A stretch of DNA of 64,000 nt from Methylobacterium sp. 77 (GCF_000372825.1 NZ_KB910516.1:4512511-4576510); one strand, 5' to 3'; counted from the stretch's first letter, positions 50,081-60,146 are shown. Notes: generated by a model from the sequence alone, not told the origin. Translations and numbers: made by a program.

Positions 50081-51481
50081 ATGCCGATGCCTGTGGACGC
50101 CGCGACCATGGAGCCCGACGCACCGCCTCGCTTCCGTCCCTCGGTCCCGCGCCCCCGGCGCGAGCAGGCGGGGCTGTTCGCCTTTCTCAAGGCGGTGCGC
50201 GCCAACCCGATCACGACCTGGCTCGACGAGCATTTCGTGGAGCCGGTCGTGGCCCGCGAGGGCGCGATGGGGCGCGTCACCGTGGTCAGCGATCCGGCCC
50301 TGATCCGCTACCTGTTCGTCGAGAACGCCGCCAATTACCGCAAGGACGACCTGCAGCGCCGTGTCCTCGCGCCGGGCCTGGGAAACGGCCTTCTCACGGC
50401 GGAGGGCGAGGAGTGGAAGCTCCAGCGCCGCACGCTGGCGCCGATCTTCTCGGCCCGCCACGTCCTCGGATTCGCCGCCCCGATGAACGAGGCCGGCGCG
50501 CGGATCGGCCGCCGCCTCGCCCGGCGCGACGCCACCGGCATCGACGTGGCGCTGGAGATGACACGCGTCACCCTCGACGTGCTCGAACGGACGATCTTCA
50601 CTGAAGGTCTGTCCAGCGATCCCGACGCCCTCGGCCGCGCGATCACGCGCTTCCTCGAATCCGTCGGCCCCGTGGACCCGATGGACGTGTTCGGCGTGCC
50701 CGCCTTCGTGCCGCGCATCGGCCGCATCCGGGCGAGGCCGGCGATCCGCTTCTTCGAGGAGGTGGTGAACGCGCTCATCGCCCGCCGCCGGGGCCAACTC
50801 GATGCCGGTACGGCACCGTCCGACCTGCTCACTCTGCTGCTTGAGGCGCAGGACCCGGAGACCGGCAAGGGCCTGACCGATTTCGAGGTGCGGGCCAACA
50901 TCGTCACCTTCATCGCCGCGGGCCACGAGACCACCGCGAACGCGTTGACCTGGGCGCTCTACTGCCTGTCGCAGGACCATGAGGCGCGAGGCCTTGTCGA
51001 GCGCGAGGTCGATGCGGTTGAGGGCGATGCATTCGATGCCGATGCGCTCCCCTTCACCAAGGCGGTGATGGAGGAAACCATGCGGCTGTTCCCGCCGGTG
51101 CCGTTCATGAGCCGGCAGGCCATCGCCGAGGACCGGATCGGCCGGATCAAGATCCCGAAAGGCTCGCTGATCATGGTGGCGCCCTACGTGCTCCACCGCC
51201 ACCGCACCCTCTGGGACGAGCCGGAGGCGTTCATGCCCGAGCGCTTCCTGCCCGAGAACAGGGCCTTGGTTCAGCGCTTCTCCTATCTGCCGTTCGGAGC
51301 GGGACCGCGCGTCTGCATCGGCCAGAGTTTCTCGCTGCAGGAGGCGGTGATCGTGCTGGCGCATATCGCCCGCCGCGCGCGTTTCACCCTGGCGCCGGGT
51401 CACGCCCCGGTGACGCCGCTGCAGCGCGTGACGCTGCGGCCCGAGCACGGTTTACGGATGCAGGTGGAGCGGCGGTCCTGA
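50081..51481 (+). CDS. Cytochrome P450
   Basis: This is a 466-residue soluble heme monooxygenase. The I-helix oxygen-binding motif is FIAAGHETTANALTWALY. The K-helix ExxR is VMEETMRLFPP, and the heme-binding loop is LPFGAGPRVCIGQ with Cys412. No N-terminal membrane anchor is seen, so it is cytoplasmic and must receive electrons from a ferredoxin or other reductase that is not adjacent. The sequence style resembles CYP102/4-like or fatty-acid-hydroxylase-like P450s, but the substrate cannot be assigned. ATG at 50081, and a second in-frame Met at position 3 is possible. Confidence 0.93.
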   Translation: MPMPVDAATMEPDAPPRFRPSVPRPRREQAGLFAFLKAVRANPITTWLDEHFVEPVVAREGAMGRVTVVSDPALIRYLFVENAANYRKDDLQRRVLAPGLGNGLLTAEGEEWKLQRRTLAPIFSARHVLGFAAPMNEAGARIGRRLARRDATGIDVALEMTRVTLDVLERTIFTEGLSSDPDALGRAITRFLESVGPVDPMDVFGVPAFVPRIGRIRARPAIRFFEEVVNALIARRRGQLDAGTAPSDLLTLLLEAQDPETGKGLTDFEVRANIVTFIAAGHETTANALTWALYCLSQDHEARGLVEREVDAVEGDAFDADALPFTKAVMEETMRLFPPVPFMSRQAIAEDRIGRIKIPKGSLIMVAPYVLHRHRTLWDEPEAFMPERFLPENRALVQRFSYLPFGAGPRVCIGQSFSLQEAVIVLAHIARRARFTLAPGHAPVTPLQRVTLRPEHGLRMQVERRS

Positions 51482-51631
51482 CATCGCATTTCGCGATGGA
51501 TGACGCGACGCGGAACCGAATCCCGCGCCTGGCCGGCGGAGCCGCGAAGCGTCCGGACCCCGGCGGCGACGCCGTACCGCTCCGGGTCTAGGATCGCTTT
51601 CCTCTGCGCTTCGAGCGTCCGGGAAAGGCGT

Positions 51632-52276
51632 TCAGCTCTTCTTGCGGAACGCGTCGAGGCTGACGACTTCGGCGCTGGCCTCGCCGCCCTCGGTCTTCTT
51701 GGCCGCCGGGCGTGCGGGTTTGCCGTCGGCGCCATCCTCGGTCTTGTCGAGGTTCTGGCTCGCCCCCTGGGCCGGCAGGAGCTTGGGAACGCTGGCGCCG
51801 ATGGCCGCGACGGCCTTGCCCTTCGGCATGATCTCACTCGGCTCCGAGGCCGCACCGCGCGGCGCATTCTTGGCGCCCGGTGCCTGCGGCGCATCGTCCT
51901 GCGCTTCCTCTTCCACCGTCTCGTTCAGATCGAACTTGAGGCCGAATTGGACCGAGGGATCGAAGAATCCGCTCAGCGCGTCGAACGGCACGAGCAGCCG
52001 CTCTGGCACGCCGGAGAAGGACAGGCCGACCTCGAACGAATGCTCGGTGACCCCGAGATCCCAGAACTGATGCTGGAGCACGATGGTCATGTCCTGCGGA
52101 TATTTCTCCCGCAGGCGCTGCGACATCCGCACGCCGGGCGCTTCCGTCCGGAACGACACGTAGAAATGGTGCTCTCCGGCGAGGCCGTCTCGGGCCGCGT
52201 CGGTCAGAACCTTGCGCACGACGCCGCGCAGGGCATCCTGAACCAGAAGGTCGTAACGGATCAGATCGTCTGCCAT
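51632..52276 (-). CDS. sspB: SspB-like ClpXP adaptor
   Basis: This is a 214-residue protein of the alphaproteobacterial SspB family, which tethers ssrA-tagged and other substrates to ClpXP. The N-terminal fold is IRYDLLVQDALRGVVRKVLTD, then FYVSFRTEAPGVRMSQRLRE, the DMTIVLQHQFWDL segment and FEVGLSFSGVPERLLVPFDAL. The C-terminal half is disordered and Ala/Gly/Lys-rich, ending with VVSLDAFRKKS, the ClpX-binding tail. The start at 52276 (MADDL) fits the family. Confidence 0.92.
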   Translation of the reverse strand: MADDLIRYDLLVQDALRGVVRKVLTDAARDGLAGEHHFYVSFRTEAPGVRMSQRLREKYPQDMTIVLQHQFWDLGVTEHSFEVGLSFSGVPERLLVPFDALSGFFDPSVQFGLKFDLNETVEEEAQDDAPQAPGAKNAPRGAASEPSEIMPKGKAVAAIGASVPKLLPAQGASQNLDKTEDGADGKPARPAAKKTEGGEASAEVVSLDAFRKKS

Positions 52277-52589
52277 CGGTTGTCGCTTTGCCCGGTACCT
52301 GCCGGAATATCGCGCGGGTGGCGCACCGGGTCGGTGAATTGACGTGAAGGCCTGCCGGGATCGGCCGCCTTTTCCTACCCCGTTCAACCGGTATGATCCG
52401 GTCGAACGCCGGTTTCAATCGCGCCGTTCCCGCCGCGGGCTCCGCGAGGGGCGGTGAATTGACACCGTATCCAAGAACCCAGGATTCTGGTGAAAACGCC
52501 AGGGTCGATCGGCTTTCGCCGAAGATCGTCGGGCGCCCGGCTCGGCCTCTCGACCGAACGAAGCGAATATAGAGGGAGAGGCGTCGCTT
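52277..52589. other. Divergent spacer without a supported gene
   Basis: These 313 bases separate sspB from the CPBP protease gene. The promoters of both must lie here. A minus-strand frame at 52384-52632 overlaps the protease start and has no protein character. Confidence 0.4.
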
Positions 52590-53441
52590 TTGAAGCCCGA
52601 TCCTGGCGCCGAGATGCCCGTCGGTCGGGCAAGCGTGCAAATGCTGCCCGCGAGCGGCGGCGCGCGGCCGCGGCGCTCGTCGATCGGGCTCGCGGCGATC
52701 GCCCTGCGCGATGCCCTCGGCCTCGTTCTGACGACGCTGCTGATCATGATCGTCGCGGCGATCGTCGCCATGCTGATCGTGCGGGTCGGCGCGGATATCC
52801 TGCAGGGGATCGATCCGCTCGCCAGCGAGGCGCGCCGCCCACGGCTGTATCCGCAGCAACTCGTGCTGCGCGAGGTCGCAAGCGACATCCTGCGCCAAGG
52901 CCTGATCGTCGCCATCGTCCTCGTCATGTCGGTCCGGAACGCGGGATCGGACTGGCGCCGAACCCTGGCGCTCACACCCGTGGACGCCCCCGGCCTCGCC
53001 TCCAAGCGGCTCTTCACCATCATCCTGCTCTGGCCGGTCCTGCACATCCTGTGGGTGATCGGGACGGCGGATGTCTTCCACATGGCCTTCGGCCGCAATG
53101 TCGGCCTGTCGCCGCTGCTTAGCAGGACGGGCGCGCTGGCGTGGCTCGCCTTCACCATCGTGCTGGCGCCGGTGGCGGAGGAATTGCTGATGCGCGGCGC
53201 GATGTTCGAGCGCGCATCGCGCTTCCTCAGGCCGTGGGGTGCCATCCTCAGCACCTCGGCGCTGTTCGCGCTGCTGCACCTCCAGGTCGGCAGCGTCGCC
53301 CGCGCGGTCTCGCTGATTCCGCTGGCCCTGATGCTCGGTTGGCTGCGCTGGCGGACCGGGCGGCTGTGGCCCTGCATCCTGCTCCACGTCTGGAGCAACC
53401 TCGCCGTCGTCATCTATCTGCTGTGGCCGGGACCGGCCTGA
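52590..53441 (+). CDS. CPBP-family intramembrane metalloprotease
   Basis: This is a 283-residue membrane protein of the CPBP (Abi/CAAX-protease-like) family. Motif 1 is [14 protein letters not shown] with the Glu-Glu and Arg, motif 2 is [11 protein letters not shown] with the His, and motif 3 is [12 protein letters not shown]. These give the Glu and His residues of the metal site. About seven hydrophobic segments surround them. The start is TTG 52590 with AGAGG 8 bases upstream. The ATG at 52614 is an alternative. The substrate is unknown. Its stop is 56 bases before thyA. Confidence 0.85.
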   Translation: MKPDPGAEMPVGRASVQMLPASGGARPRRSSIGLAAIALRDALGLVLTTLLIMIVAAIVAMLIVRVGADILQGIDPLASEARRPRLYPQQLVLREVASDILRQGLIVAIVLVMSVRNAGSDWRRTLALTPVDAPGLASKRLFTIILLWPVLHILWVIGTADVFHMAFGRNVGLSPLLSRTGALAWLAFTIVLAPVAEELLMRGAMFERASRFLRPWGAILSTSALFALLHLQVGSVARAVSLIPLALMLGWLRWRTGRLWPCILLHVWSNLAVVIYLLWPGPA

Positions 53442-53497
53442 CGGCTCGCCTCGCGGCCCGGTTCGCGGTATCGCGAGGGGCGGAACACGGGACCCCG

Positions 53498-54292
53498 ATG
53501 CAGGCCTATCATCAGCTACTCGAACGCATCCTCTCCGAGGGCGTGCGCAAGGACGACCGGACCGGAACGGGAACGCTCTCGGTCTTCGGCCACCAGATGC
53601 GCTTCGATCTCGCGCAGGGGTTTCCGCTCGTCACGACGAAGCAGCTGCATCTGCGCTCGATCATCCATGAATTGCTGTGGTTCCTCACCGGCGACACCAA
53701 CGTTCGCGCGCTCCAGGCCAACGGGGTGACGATCTGGGACGAATGGGCCGACGCCAACGGCGATCTCGGCCCGGTCTATGGCCGGCAATGGCGCTCCTGG
53801 GCGAAGCCCGATGGCGGCGCGGTGGACCAGATCGCCTGGCTCGTGGACGAGATCCGGCGCAACCCGGATTCGCGCCGCCTCATCGTCTCGGCCTGGAACC
53901 CGGCCGATCTCGACAGGATGGCGTTGGCGCCCTGCCATTGCCTGTTCCAGTTCTACGTCGCCGAGGGCCGGCTCTCGTGCCAGCTCTACCAGCGTTCGGC
54001 CGATGTCTTCCTCGGCGTGCCGTTCAACATCGCCTCCTACGCGCTGCTCACCGCGATGATCGCCCAGGTGACGGGCCTGATTCCGGGCGACTTCGTCCAT
54101 ACGCTGGGCGACGCCCATCTCTACGTGAACCACCTCGATCAGGCGCGGCTTCAGCTCACCCGCGAGCAGCGCCACCTGCCGCGCCTCGCGCTGAACCGCG
54201 ACATCCGCTCGCTCTTCGATTTCCGTTTTGAGGACATCGCCATCGAGAATTACGTGCCGCATCCCGCCATCCGCGCGCCGGTGGCCGTCTGA
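53498..54292 (+). CDS. thyA: Thymidylate synthase
   Basis: ThyA methylates dUMP to dTMP with methylene-tetrahydrofolate. The product is 264 residues, exactly as in E. coli ThyA, with the catalytic Cys146 in [25 protein letters not shown] and [15 protein letters not shown] are also present. ATG 53498 starts at [13 protein letters not shown] longer upstream frame is not real. The stop overlaps the folA start as TGATG, forming the classic thyA-folA pair. Confidence 0.97.
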   Translation: MQAYHQLLERILSEGVRKDDRTGTGTLSVFGHQMRFDLAQGFPLVTTKQLHLRSIIHELLWFLTGDTNVRALQANGVTIWDEWADANGDLGPVYGRQWRSWAKPDGGAVDQIAWLVDEIRRNPDSRRLIVSAWNPADLDRMALAPCHCLFQFYVAEGRLSCQLYQRSADVFLGVPFNIASYALLTAMIAQVTGLIPGDFVHTLGDAHLYVNHLDQARLQLTREQRHLPRLALNRDIRSLFDFRFEDIAIENYVPHPAIRAPVAV

Positions 54293-54801
54293 TGGCCGCT
54301 GCATCCCACCGCCCCCGCATCAGCCTCATCGCCGCAGTCGCCCGCAACGGCGTCATCGGCCGCGATAACGGCCTGATCTGGCGCCTCGGCAGCGACCTGC
54401 GCCGGTTCAAGGCGCTGACCATGGGAAAACCGGTCCTGATGGGCCGCAAGACCTACGATTCCATCGGCCGGCCTCTGCCCGGCCGGCGCATCGTCGTTCT
54501 CACCCGCGATCGCTCGCTCACGATCCCCGCCGTGACCATGGTCCACGATTGGGCGGGCGCCCTCGCGGCGGCCGGCGACGCCGAGGAACTGATGGTCGCC
54601 GGCGGCGGCGAGATCTATGCCCTGGCGCTGCCGCAGGCCGACCGCATCCACTTCACCGAGGTCGAGACCAGCCCGGACGGCGACACGGTGTTCCCGGCCT
54701 TCGACAGGCGCGACTTCCGTGAGGTCGCGCGCGTCGCGCAACCGCCCGGCGAGAGGGATGAATGCGCCTTCGCATTCGTTGATCTGGAACGGGTGCGGTA
54801 A
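54292..54801 (+). CDS. folA: Dihydrofolate reductase
   Basis: This is a 169-residue DHFR that regenerates tetrahydrofolate after the ThyA reaction, using NADPH. It begins with ISLIAAVARNGVIGRDNGLIW; the catalytic Asp/Glu region (given as GRDNGLIWRLGSDLRRF), GKPVLMGRKTYDSIG and VAGGGEIYALALPQADRIH are typical. The ATG overlaps the thyA stop, so the two enzymes are made together, which fits their linked folate cycle. Confidence 0.96.
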   Translation: MAAASHRPRISLIAAVARNGVIGRDNGLIWRLGSDLRRFKALTMGKPVLMGRKTYDSIGRPLPGRRIVVLTRDRSLTIPAVTMVHDWAGALAAAGDAEELMVAGGGEIYALALPQADRIHFTEVETSPDGDTVFPAFDRRDFREVARVAQPPGERDECAFAFVDLERVR

Positions 54802-54985
54802 CTCTACGCCGCGACGCATCGTGCATGAGCGCCCGGCGCTGTTGCCTTTCCTCTCCACGATGCCCACTTGCCAGCCTTGACAGGACCGAGTGGCGACACT
54901 CAGTACCATGGGACGGATCGGCTTCGGCGCGAGCGCGACGGTCCGGCCCCGAACGACACTGCCTCAGCGGGAGATATCGGCGAGC

Positions 54986-56164
54986 ATGCCTTGGAGCAAT
55001 CAAAGCGGCGGCGGTGGCGGCAACGGGGGAGGGCCCTGGGGCCGTGGCGGCGGCGGCAATGGAGGCGGGGGCGGCCCGTGGGGTAGCGGCGGTGGCGGCG
55101 GCGGCGGCGGCAAGACGCCTCCGGACCTCGAAGAAATCCTCCGTCGCGGCCAGGACCGCCTGCGCGGCATCATGCCCGGCGGCTCCATGGGCGGCGGCAA
55201 GGGCGTGGCGATCGCCGGCGGCATCGTCGTGTTGATCTGGCTCGCGACCGGCATCTACACCGTCGCGCCGCAGCAGGTCGGCATCGAGACCATCTTCGGC
55301 CGCTACACCAACACCACCGGTCAGGGCCCGCATTACAACTTCCCCTATCCGGTCGGCGCCGTCACGAAGCCGAACGTCGGGCAGGTGAACAGCATCCAGA
55401 TCGGCTATCGCGCCGGCGTAGGATCCCAGTCCCGCTCGCGCGACTTGCCCGAAGAGAGCCTGATGCTCACGGGAGACGAGAACATCGTCGATCTCGATTT
55501 CGAGGTGCAGTGGCGGATCAATCCGCTGAAGGCGTCGGACTTCGTCTTCAACCTCGAAAATCCCGAAGGAACGATCAAGGCAATCTCCGAGAGCGCCATG
55601 CGCGAGGTAATCGGCCGCCGCAACATCCAGGCGATCCTCACCAACGAGCAGTCGAGCGTGGCCCAGGAGGTCAAGGAGATCACCCAGAAGGCGCTCGACG
55701 AATACGGCGCTGGCGTCCGGATCGAGGTGGTCCAGCTCGTCGCGGTGAACCCGCCGCCGGATGTCCGTCCTGCCTTCATCGACGTCAACGCCGCCCAGCA
55801 GGACGCTGAGCGCGCGCAGAACGAAGCTCGGACCTATGCGAGCCGCGAGGTTCCGCAGGCTCGCGGTAAGGCGTCGCAGATCGTCCAGGCCGCCGAGGCC
55901 TACAAGACCCAGGCGACGGCGGACGCGACCGGTCAGGCCGCGCGGTTCCAGCAGGTCTACGAATCCTACAAGCTCGCACCGGCGGTCAGCCGCGAGCGTA
56001 TCTTCCTCGAAACGATGGAGCGGGTCCTGGGCTCGGTCAACAAGGTCATCATCGACCAGAACGGCACCGGCGTCGCCGGCGGCTCGAACGGCGCGGGTGT
56101 CGTCCCCGTGCTGCCGCTGTCCGAATTCGGTAGCCGCACCAACAGCACGGGAGCCGCCCGATGA
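54986..56164 (+). CDS. hflK: HflK, regulator subunit of the FtsH protease
   Basis: This is a 392-residue inner-membrane protein that with HflC forms a cage around FtsH. A Gly-rich, Trp/Asn-containing N-terminus of about 45 residues precedes one membrane helix (GVAIAGGIVVLIWLATGIYT) and the SPFH/band-7 domain (VAPQQVGIETIFGRYTNTTG onward), with a coiled coil near the end (DAERAQNEARTYASREV). The ATG at 54986 (MPWSNQSGGG) is the family start; the extra 32 residues of the longer frame are not used. Its stop overlaps the hflC start (ATGA). Confidence 0.95.
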   Translation: MPWSNQSGGGGGNGGGPWGRGGGGNGGGGGPWGSGGGGGGGGKTPPDLEEILRRGQDRLRGIMPGGSMGGGKGVAIAGGIVVLIWLATGIYTVAPQQVGIETIFGRYTNTTGQGPHYNFPYPVGAVTKPNVGQVNSIQIGYRAGVGSQSRSRDLPEESLMLTGDENIVDLDFEVQWRINPLKASDFVFNLENPEGTIKAISESAMREVIGRRNIQAILTNEQSSVAQEVKEITQKALDEYGAGVRIEVVQLVAVNPPPDVRPAFIDVNAAQQDAERAQNEARTYASREVPQARGKASQIVQAAEAYKTQATADATGQAARFQQVYESYKLAPAVSRERIFLETMERVLGSVNKVIIDQNGTGVAGGSNGAGVVPVLPLSEFGSRTNSTGAAR

Positions 56165-57114
56165 ACGGTTCCGCTCTCCGTACCGGCGGCCTCATCCTGG
56201 TGGCGATCCTCGCCGTCGCGATCTACGCCTCGGTCTTCACCGTCGGGCAAATGCAGCAGGCGCTGGTGATCCAGTTCGGCCGTGTCCGCACCGTGCTCAA
56301 CCAGACAGGCACCGAGAAGCCCGGCCTCTACTTCAAGGTTCCGTTCATCGAGAACGTCGTTCTGTTCGACAAGCGCGTGCTCGACCTCGACCTGCCGGTC
56401 CAGACGCTCCTGACTGCCGACCGTCAGAACCTCGAAGTCGATGCCTTCGCACGCTACCGCATCGTCGATCCGCTGCGCTTCTACCAGTCGGCCAACAACG
56501 TCCTGCGCGCCAACACGCTTCTGGCGAGCTTCACCAACTCGGCCCTGCGCAACGTGCTCGCCCGCTCGACCCGCGACGCCATCGTGCGGACCGAGCGTTC
56601 GCACCTGATGAACGTCATCCAGGGCGACGTGAACACCCAGGCGAAGGAACTCGGCGTCGAGATCGTCGATCTGCGCATGACCCGCGTCGATCTTCCCGCC
56701 CAGAACTCCAGCGCCGTCTACAAGCGGATGATCACCGAGCGGAACCGCGAGGCCGCCGATATCCGCGCGAACGGTGACCAGATCTCGGCGACGATCAAGG
56801 CGAAGGCCGACCGTGACGTGACGGTCGTCCTGTCCGAGGCCAACCAGACCGCCGAGACCCTGCGAGGCCAGGGCGACGGCGACAAGAACCGCATCCTCGT
56901 CGAGGCTTTCGGCAAGGACCCGGATTTCTTCGCCTTCTATCGGTCGATGCAGGCGTATGAGACGGGTCTGAAAGGCCCCGATACGCGCCTCGTGATCAAC
57001 CCGAACTCGGATTTCTTCCGCTACTTCAACGATCCGCAGGGTCGTGCTCCGGCCACCGCGCCGCGGGCGTCCGGTTCGGCGAATACGGGTATGACGACCG
57101 GCACGGTTCCCTGA
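56161..57114 (+). CDS. hflC: HflC, regulator subunit of the FtsH protease
   Basis: This is a 317-residue partner of HflK. One N-terminal membrane helix (GGLILVAILAVAIYASVFTV), a band-7/SPFH domain (YFKVPFIENVVLFDKRVLDLD) and a C-terminal coiled coil (NREAADIRANGDQISATIKA) are visible. The C-terminus is short and Ala/Thr/Gly-rich. It is co-translated with hflK and followed by degP after a hairpin. Confidence 0.96.
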   Translation: MNGSALRTGGLILVAILAVAIYASVFTVGQMQQALVIQFGRVRTVLNQTGTEKPGLYFKVPFIENVVLFDKRVLDLDLPVQTLLTADRQNLEVDAFARYRIVDPLRFYQSANNVLRANTLLASFTNSALRNVLARSTRDAIVRTERSHLMNVIQGDVNTQAKELGVEIVDLRMTRVDLPAQNSSAVYKRMITERNREAADIRANGDQISATIKAKADRDVTVVLSEANQTAETLRGQGDGDKNRILVEAFGKDPDFFAFYRSMQAYETGLKGPDTRLVINPNSDFFRYFNDPQGRAPATAPRASGSANTGMTTGTVP

Positions 57115-57143
57115 CGCGACCGTCCATCGCGCGACCGGCCCTT

Positions 57144-57167
57144 GATCGTCCGCCACGGCGGACGATC
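57144..57167 (+). terminator. Perfect 11-bp hairpin between hflC and degP
   Basis: GATCGTCCGCC (57144-57154) and GGCGGACGATC (57157-57167) are perfect inverted copies with a 2-base centre. It lies 30 bases after the hflC stop. No T-run follows, so it may be a partial terminator or an mRNA-stabilising hairpin. It also argues against the ATG at 57170 as the degP start. Confidence 0.6.
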
Positions 57168-57196
57168 TAATGCCTCGTTCCAGCAAGAGGTCGACC

Positions 57197-58720
57197 ATGA
57201 TTTCCGTCGCGAGCGCCGTCACGGCGCGACGTCCCCGAGCATCCCGCCATTCCGCGCGCTCGGCCTTCGCCGCCCTGTCGCTCGCCACGGCGGTGGCCTT
57301 CACCGGCCTCGCGACCCCGGTCCTGGCCAAGGGACCGGAATCCCTGGCCGACCTCGCGGACAAGGTCACGGATGCCGTGGTCAACATCTCGGCCTCTACG
57401 ACGGTGGAAGCCAAGGCGCCCGGCCGGACGATGCCTCAGCTGCCCCAGGGCACGCCGTTCGAGGATCTGTTCGAGGAGTTCTTCAACAAGAAGGGACAGC
57501 GCGGCGACGGCGACTCCCCGCGCCCGCAATCGCGCAAGTCCAACTCGCTCGGTTCCGGTTTCATCATCGACGCTTCCGGCATCGTGGTGACCAACAACCA
57601 CGTCATCGGCGACGCCAACGACATCCAGGTGATCCTGCACAACGGCACGAAGCTGAAGGCGGAGATCATCGGCAAGGACGCAAAGATCGATCTCGCGGTC
57701 CTGCGGGTGAAGCCCGATGCGGACAAGCCTCTGAAGGCGGTCCCCTTCGGCGATTCCGAGAAGATGCGTCCCGGCGACTGGGTCATCGCCATCGGCAACC
57801 CGTTCGGCCTCGGCGGCTCGGTCTCGGCCGGCATCGTGTCCGCGCGCGGACGCAACATCGAATCCGGTCCGTACGACAATTACATCCAGACCGACGCGGC
57901 CATCAACAAGGGCAATTCCGGCGGTCCGCTGTTCAACATGGATGGCGAGGTCATCGGCATCAACACGGCGATCCTGTCGCCCACCGGCGGTTCGGTCGGC
58001 ATCGGCTTCGCCGTTCCCTCCGCGACCGCATCGCAGGTCATCGACCAGCTTCGAGAGTTCGGAGAGGTCCGCCGTGGCTGGCTCGGCGTGCGTATTCAGA
58101 ACGTCGACGATGCCACCGCCGATGCGCTGGGCCTCAAGGGCGGCGCCAAGGGTGCCCTGATCGCGGGCGTCGACGAGAAGGGCCCCGCCAAGGCGTCCGG
58201 TCTCGAAGTCGGCGACGTCATCACGAAGTTCAACGGGATGGCGGTGAAGTCGTCGAGCGATCTCCCGCGCATCGTCGCCTCGACGCCGGTCGGCAAGGTC
58301 GTCGAGGTCATCGTCGTCAGGAAGGGCGCCGAGACGACGAAGTCGGTCACCCTCGGTCGCCTGGACGATCCCGAGAAGCCGCAGCTCGCCAACGTCAAGC
58401 AGCCCGAAGCCGAACCGGCCATCCGGCAGGCTCTCGGTCTCAACCTGTCGGGGATTACTGACGACCTGCGCCGCCGCTACAGCCTCAAGGACAGCGTCAA
58501 AGGCGTTGTCGTGACCCGCGTCGATCCCAATTCGACGGCCGCCGACAAGCAGATCAAGGCCGGTGAGGTCATCGTGGAGGTCGGCCAGGAAGCGGTCGCG
58601 TCTCCCGCCGACGTGACGAAGCGGGTCGACCAGCTCAAGAAGGACGGTCGGAAGTCGGTCCTCCTCCTGGTGGCCAGCGCCTCGGGTGATGTGCGGTTCG
58701 TGGCGATCGGGCTGGAATAG
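57197..58720 (+). CDS. degP: DegP/DegQ-type periplasmic serine protease
   Basis: This is a 507-residue envelope protease and chaperone. A signal peptide (about residues 15-45, FAALSLATAVAFTGLATPVLA) is followed by a chymotrypsin-fold domain with the triad His135 (VVTNNHVIGDAND), Asp165 (KIDLAVLRV) and Ser241 (GNSGGPLFN), and two PDZ domains (about 295-385 and 410-505). ATG 57197 has AAGAGG 7 bases upstream, whereas ATG 57170 has none and directly follows a hairpin, so I chose 57197. It follows hflK-hflC, a common order in alphaproteobacteria that links membrane and periplasmic quality control. Confidence 0.95.
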   Translation: MISVASAVTARRPRASRHSARSAFAALSLATAVAFTGLATPVLAKGPESLADLADKVTDAVVNISASTTVEAKAPGRTMPQLPQGTPFEDLFEEFFNKKGQRGDGDSPRPQSRKSNSLGSGFIIDASGIVVTNNHVIGDANDIQVILHNGTKLKAEIIGKDAKIDLAVLRVKPDADKPLKAVPFGDSEKMRPGDWVIAIGNPFGLGGSVSAGIVSARGRNIESGPYDNYIQTDAAINKGNSGGPLFNMDGEVIGINTAILSPTGGSVGIGFAVPSATASQVIDQLREFGEVRRGWLGVRIQNVDDATADALGLKGGAKGALIAGVDEKGPAKASGLEVGDVITKFNGMAVKSSSDLPRIVASTPVGKVVEVIVVRKGAETTKSVTLGRLDDPEKPQLANVKQPEAEPAIRQALGLNLSGITDDLRRRYSLKDSVKGVVVTRVDPNSTAADKQIKAGEVIVEVGQEAVASPADVTKRVDQLKKDGRKSVLLLVASASGDVRFVAIGLE

Positions 58721-58740
58721 GGTCATCGCCCGTGCCGGCG

Positions 58741-58769
58741 CGGGCCGCTTCCACTGACGGAGCGGCCCG
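58741..58769 (+). terminator. Hairpin after degP
   Basis: CGGGCCGCT (58741-58749) and AGCGGCCCG (58761-58769) form a 9-bp perfect stem with an 11-base loop, 20 bases after the degP stop. There is no T-run, so termination here is only probable. Confidence 0.55.
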
Positions 58770-58856
58770 AACCTCAAGACGGCAACGGACGGACGGCTTG
58801 CGGGACGGGGGTGCTGGCGCGTACCGTTCCTGCAACTGCCAGAGACCCATCGACCG

Positions 58857-59222
58857 ATGAGCGCCGTCGCTTTCGATACCCTGAAATTCGCCCGTTCGCT
58901 TCGCGAGAAAGCGAAGCTCTCGACCGAGCAGGCTGAAGGTCTCGCCGACGCGTTCACCGAAGTGTTCCAGGGTGACATCGCGACGAAGGCCGATATCGGA
59001 TCGGTGAAAGTCGACATCGAAGCGCTTAAACTCTCCACGCGATCGGATATCGAAGCGTTGAGACTGTCGACACGATCCGATCTTCGCGAGGCGGAAGCGC
59101 GCCTGGAGGCCAAGATCGAGGCATCCAAGGCCGATATCGTTAAATGGATGTTCGGAACGATCGGCTTTCAGACCCTGATCATCCTCGGGGCCGTCATAGC
59201 GCTGGCGCGAATCATCCGTTGA
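58857..59222 (+). CDS. DUF1640-type coiled-coil membrane protein
   Basis: This 121-residue protein resembles the DUF1640/CCDC90 family. It begins with AVAFDTLKFARSLREKAKLS, then a helix with QAEGLADAFTEVF. A long coiled coil with two copies of an 11-residue unit (DIEALKLSTRS, DIEALRLSTRS) follows, and one C-terminal membrane helix (GFQTLIILGAVIALARII). The ATG at 58857 follows a short GC-rich leader. It converges on serB with ten bases between the stops. Function is unknown; relatives in mitochondria assist calcium uptake or proline metabolism, but that does not transfer directly. Confidence 0.85.
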   Translation: MSAVAFDTLKFARSLREKAKLSTEQAEGLADAFTEVFQGDIATKADIGSVKVDIEALKLSTRSDIEALRLSTRSDLREAEARLEAKIEASKADIVKWMFGTIGFQTLIILGAVIALARIIR

Positions 59223-59232
59223 TCGGCCGGTA

Positions 59233-60129
59233 TCAGCCGACGAACTCGCTGGCCCCGTAGCCCTGCAGATAGAGAAGCGCGGTGAGGTCACCGTGGTCGA
59301 TGCGGACATGCGCCGCCGCCGCGACCTTGGGCTTGGCCCGAAACGCAACGCCGAGGCCGGCCTCGGCGAGCATGTCGAGATCGTTCGCCCCATCTCCCAC
59401 CGCCATCGTGTCGCCGCGGTCGAGGCCGAAGCGCGAGCGCAGGGCGACCAGCGTCGCCCGCTTCGTCTCCTTGCCGACGATGGGCTCGATCACGTCCCCG
59501 GTGAGACGTCCGTCCTTTACGCCGAGCGTCGTGGCATGGGCCTCGTCGAAGCCGATCTTCGCCGAGATCGGGCCGGTGAACAACGTGAAGCCGCCCGAGA
59601 CCAGACAGGTATGGGCGCCGTTGGACCTCAGCGTGCGCACCAGGGTGCGCCCGCCCGGGGTGAGGGTGATCCGATCCCGGATCAGGTCGTCGACGATACC
59701 GACCGGCAGATCGCGCAGCAGCGAGACGCGCTCGCGCAGGGCCGGCTCGAAAGCGATCTCGCCGCGCATGGCCCGCTCGGTGATCGCGGCGACCCGATCT
59801 TTCAGGCCGATCGTATCGGCGAGTTCGTCGATGCATTCCTGCTCGATCATGGTCGAATCCATGTCGGCCAGGAACAGCCGCTTGCGGCGATGGGCGCCGG
59901 CGGCCTGCACGGCGACGTCGAACGGCTCGGCGGCGAACGCGGCCCGCAGGCGTCGCGCCAGCGCCGGAATTTCCTCGGTGGAGCCCGCGAACAGGATCTC
60001 GGCCGCCACCTCTCCATGGAGGATGCGCGGCTGATGCTCCGTCCGCAGCACGGAACGCGCTTCGGCCAGGACCGCATCGGTGATGGCGGGCCGGCTCTCG
60101 TTTGCTATCAGGGTCGCGACGAGGGTCAT
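59233..60129 (-). CDS. serB: Phosphoserine phosphatase
   Basis: This 298-residue HAD-family enzyme completes serine synthesis. An N-terminal ACT-like domain of about 80 residues is followed by the catalytic core: [17 protein letters not shown] with the nucleophile Asp, the [14 protein letters not shown] motif, and [16 protein letters not shown] near the end. The start ATG at 60129 is the first of the frame. A TTG start for the miaA frame lies only 18 bases away on the other strand, so promoters of the two genes overlap. Confidence 0.96.
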   Translation of the reverse strand: MTLVATLIANESRPAITDAVLAEARSVLRTEHQPRILHGEVAAEILFAGSTEEIPALARRLRAAFAAEPFDVAVQAAGAHRRKRLFLADMDSTMIEQECIDELADTIGLKDRVAAITERAMRGEIAFEPALRERVSLLRDLPVGIVDDLIRDRITLTPGGRTLVRTLRSNGAHTCLVSGGFTLFTGPISAKIGFDEAHATTLGVKDGRLTGDVIEPIVGKETKRATLVALRSRFGLDRGDTMAVGDGANDLDMLAEAGLGVAFRAKPKVAAAAHVRIDHGDLTALLYLQGYGASEFVG

Positions 60130-60146
60130 CCGGGAGTTTCCACGCC

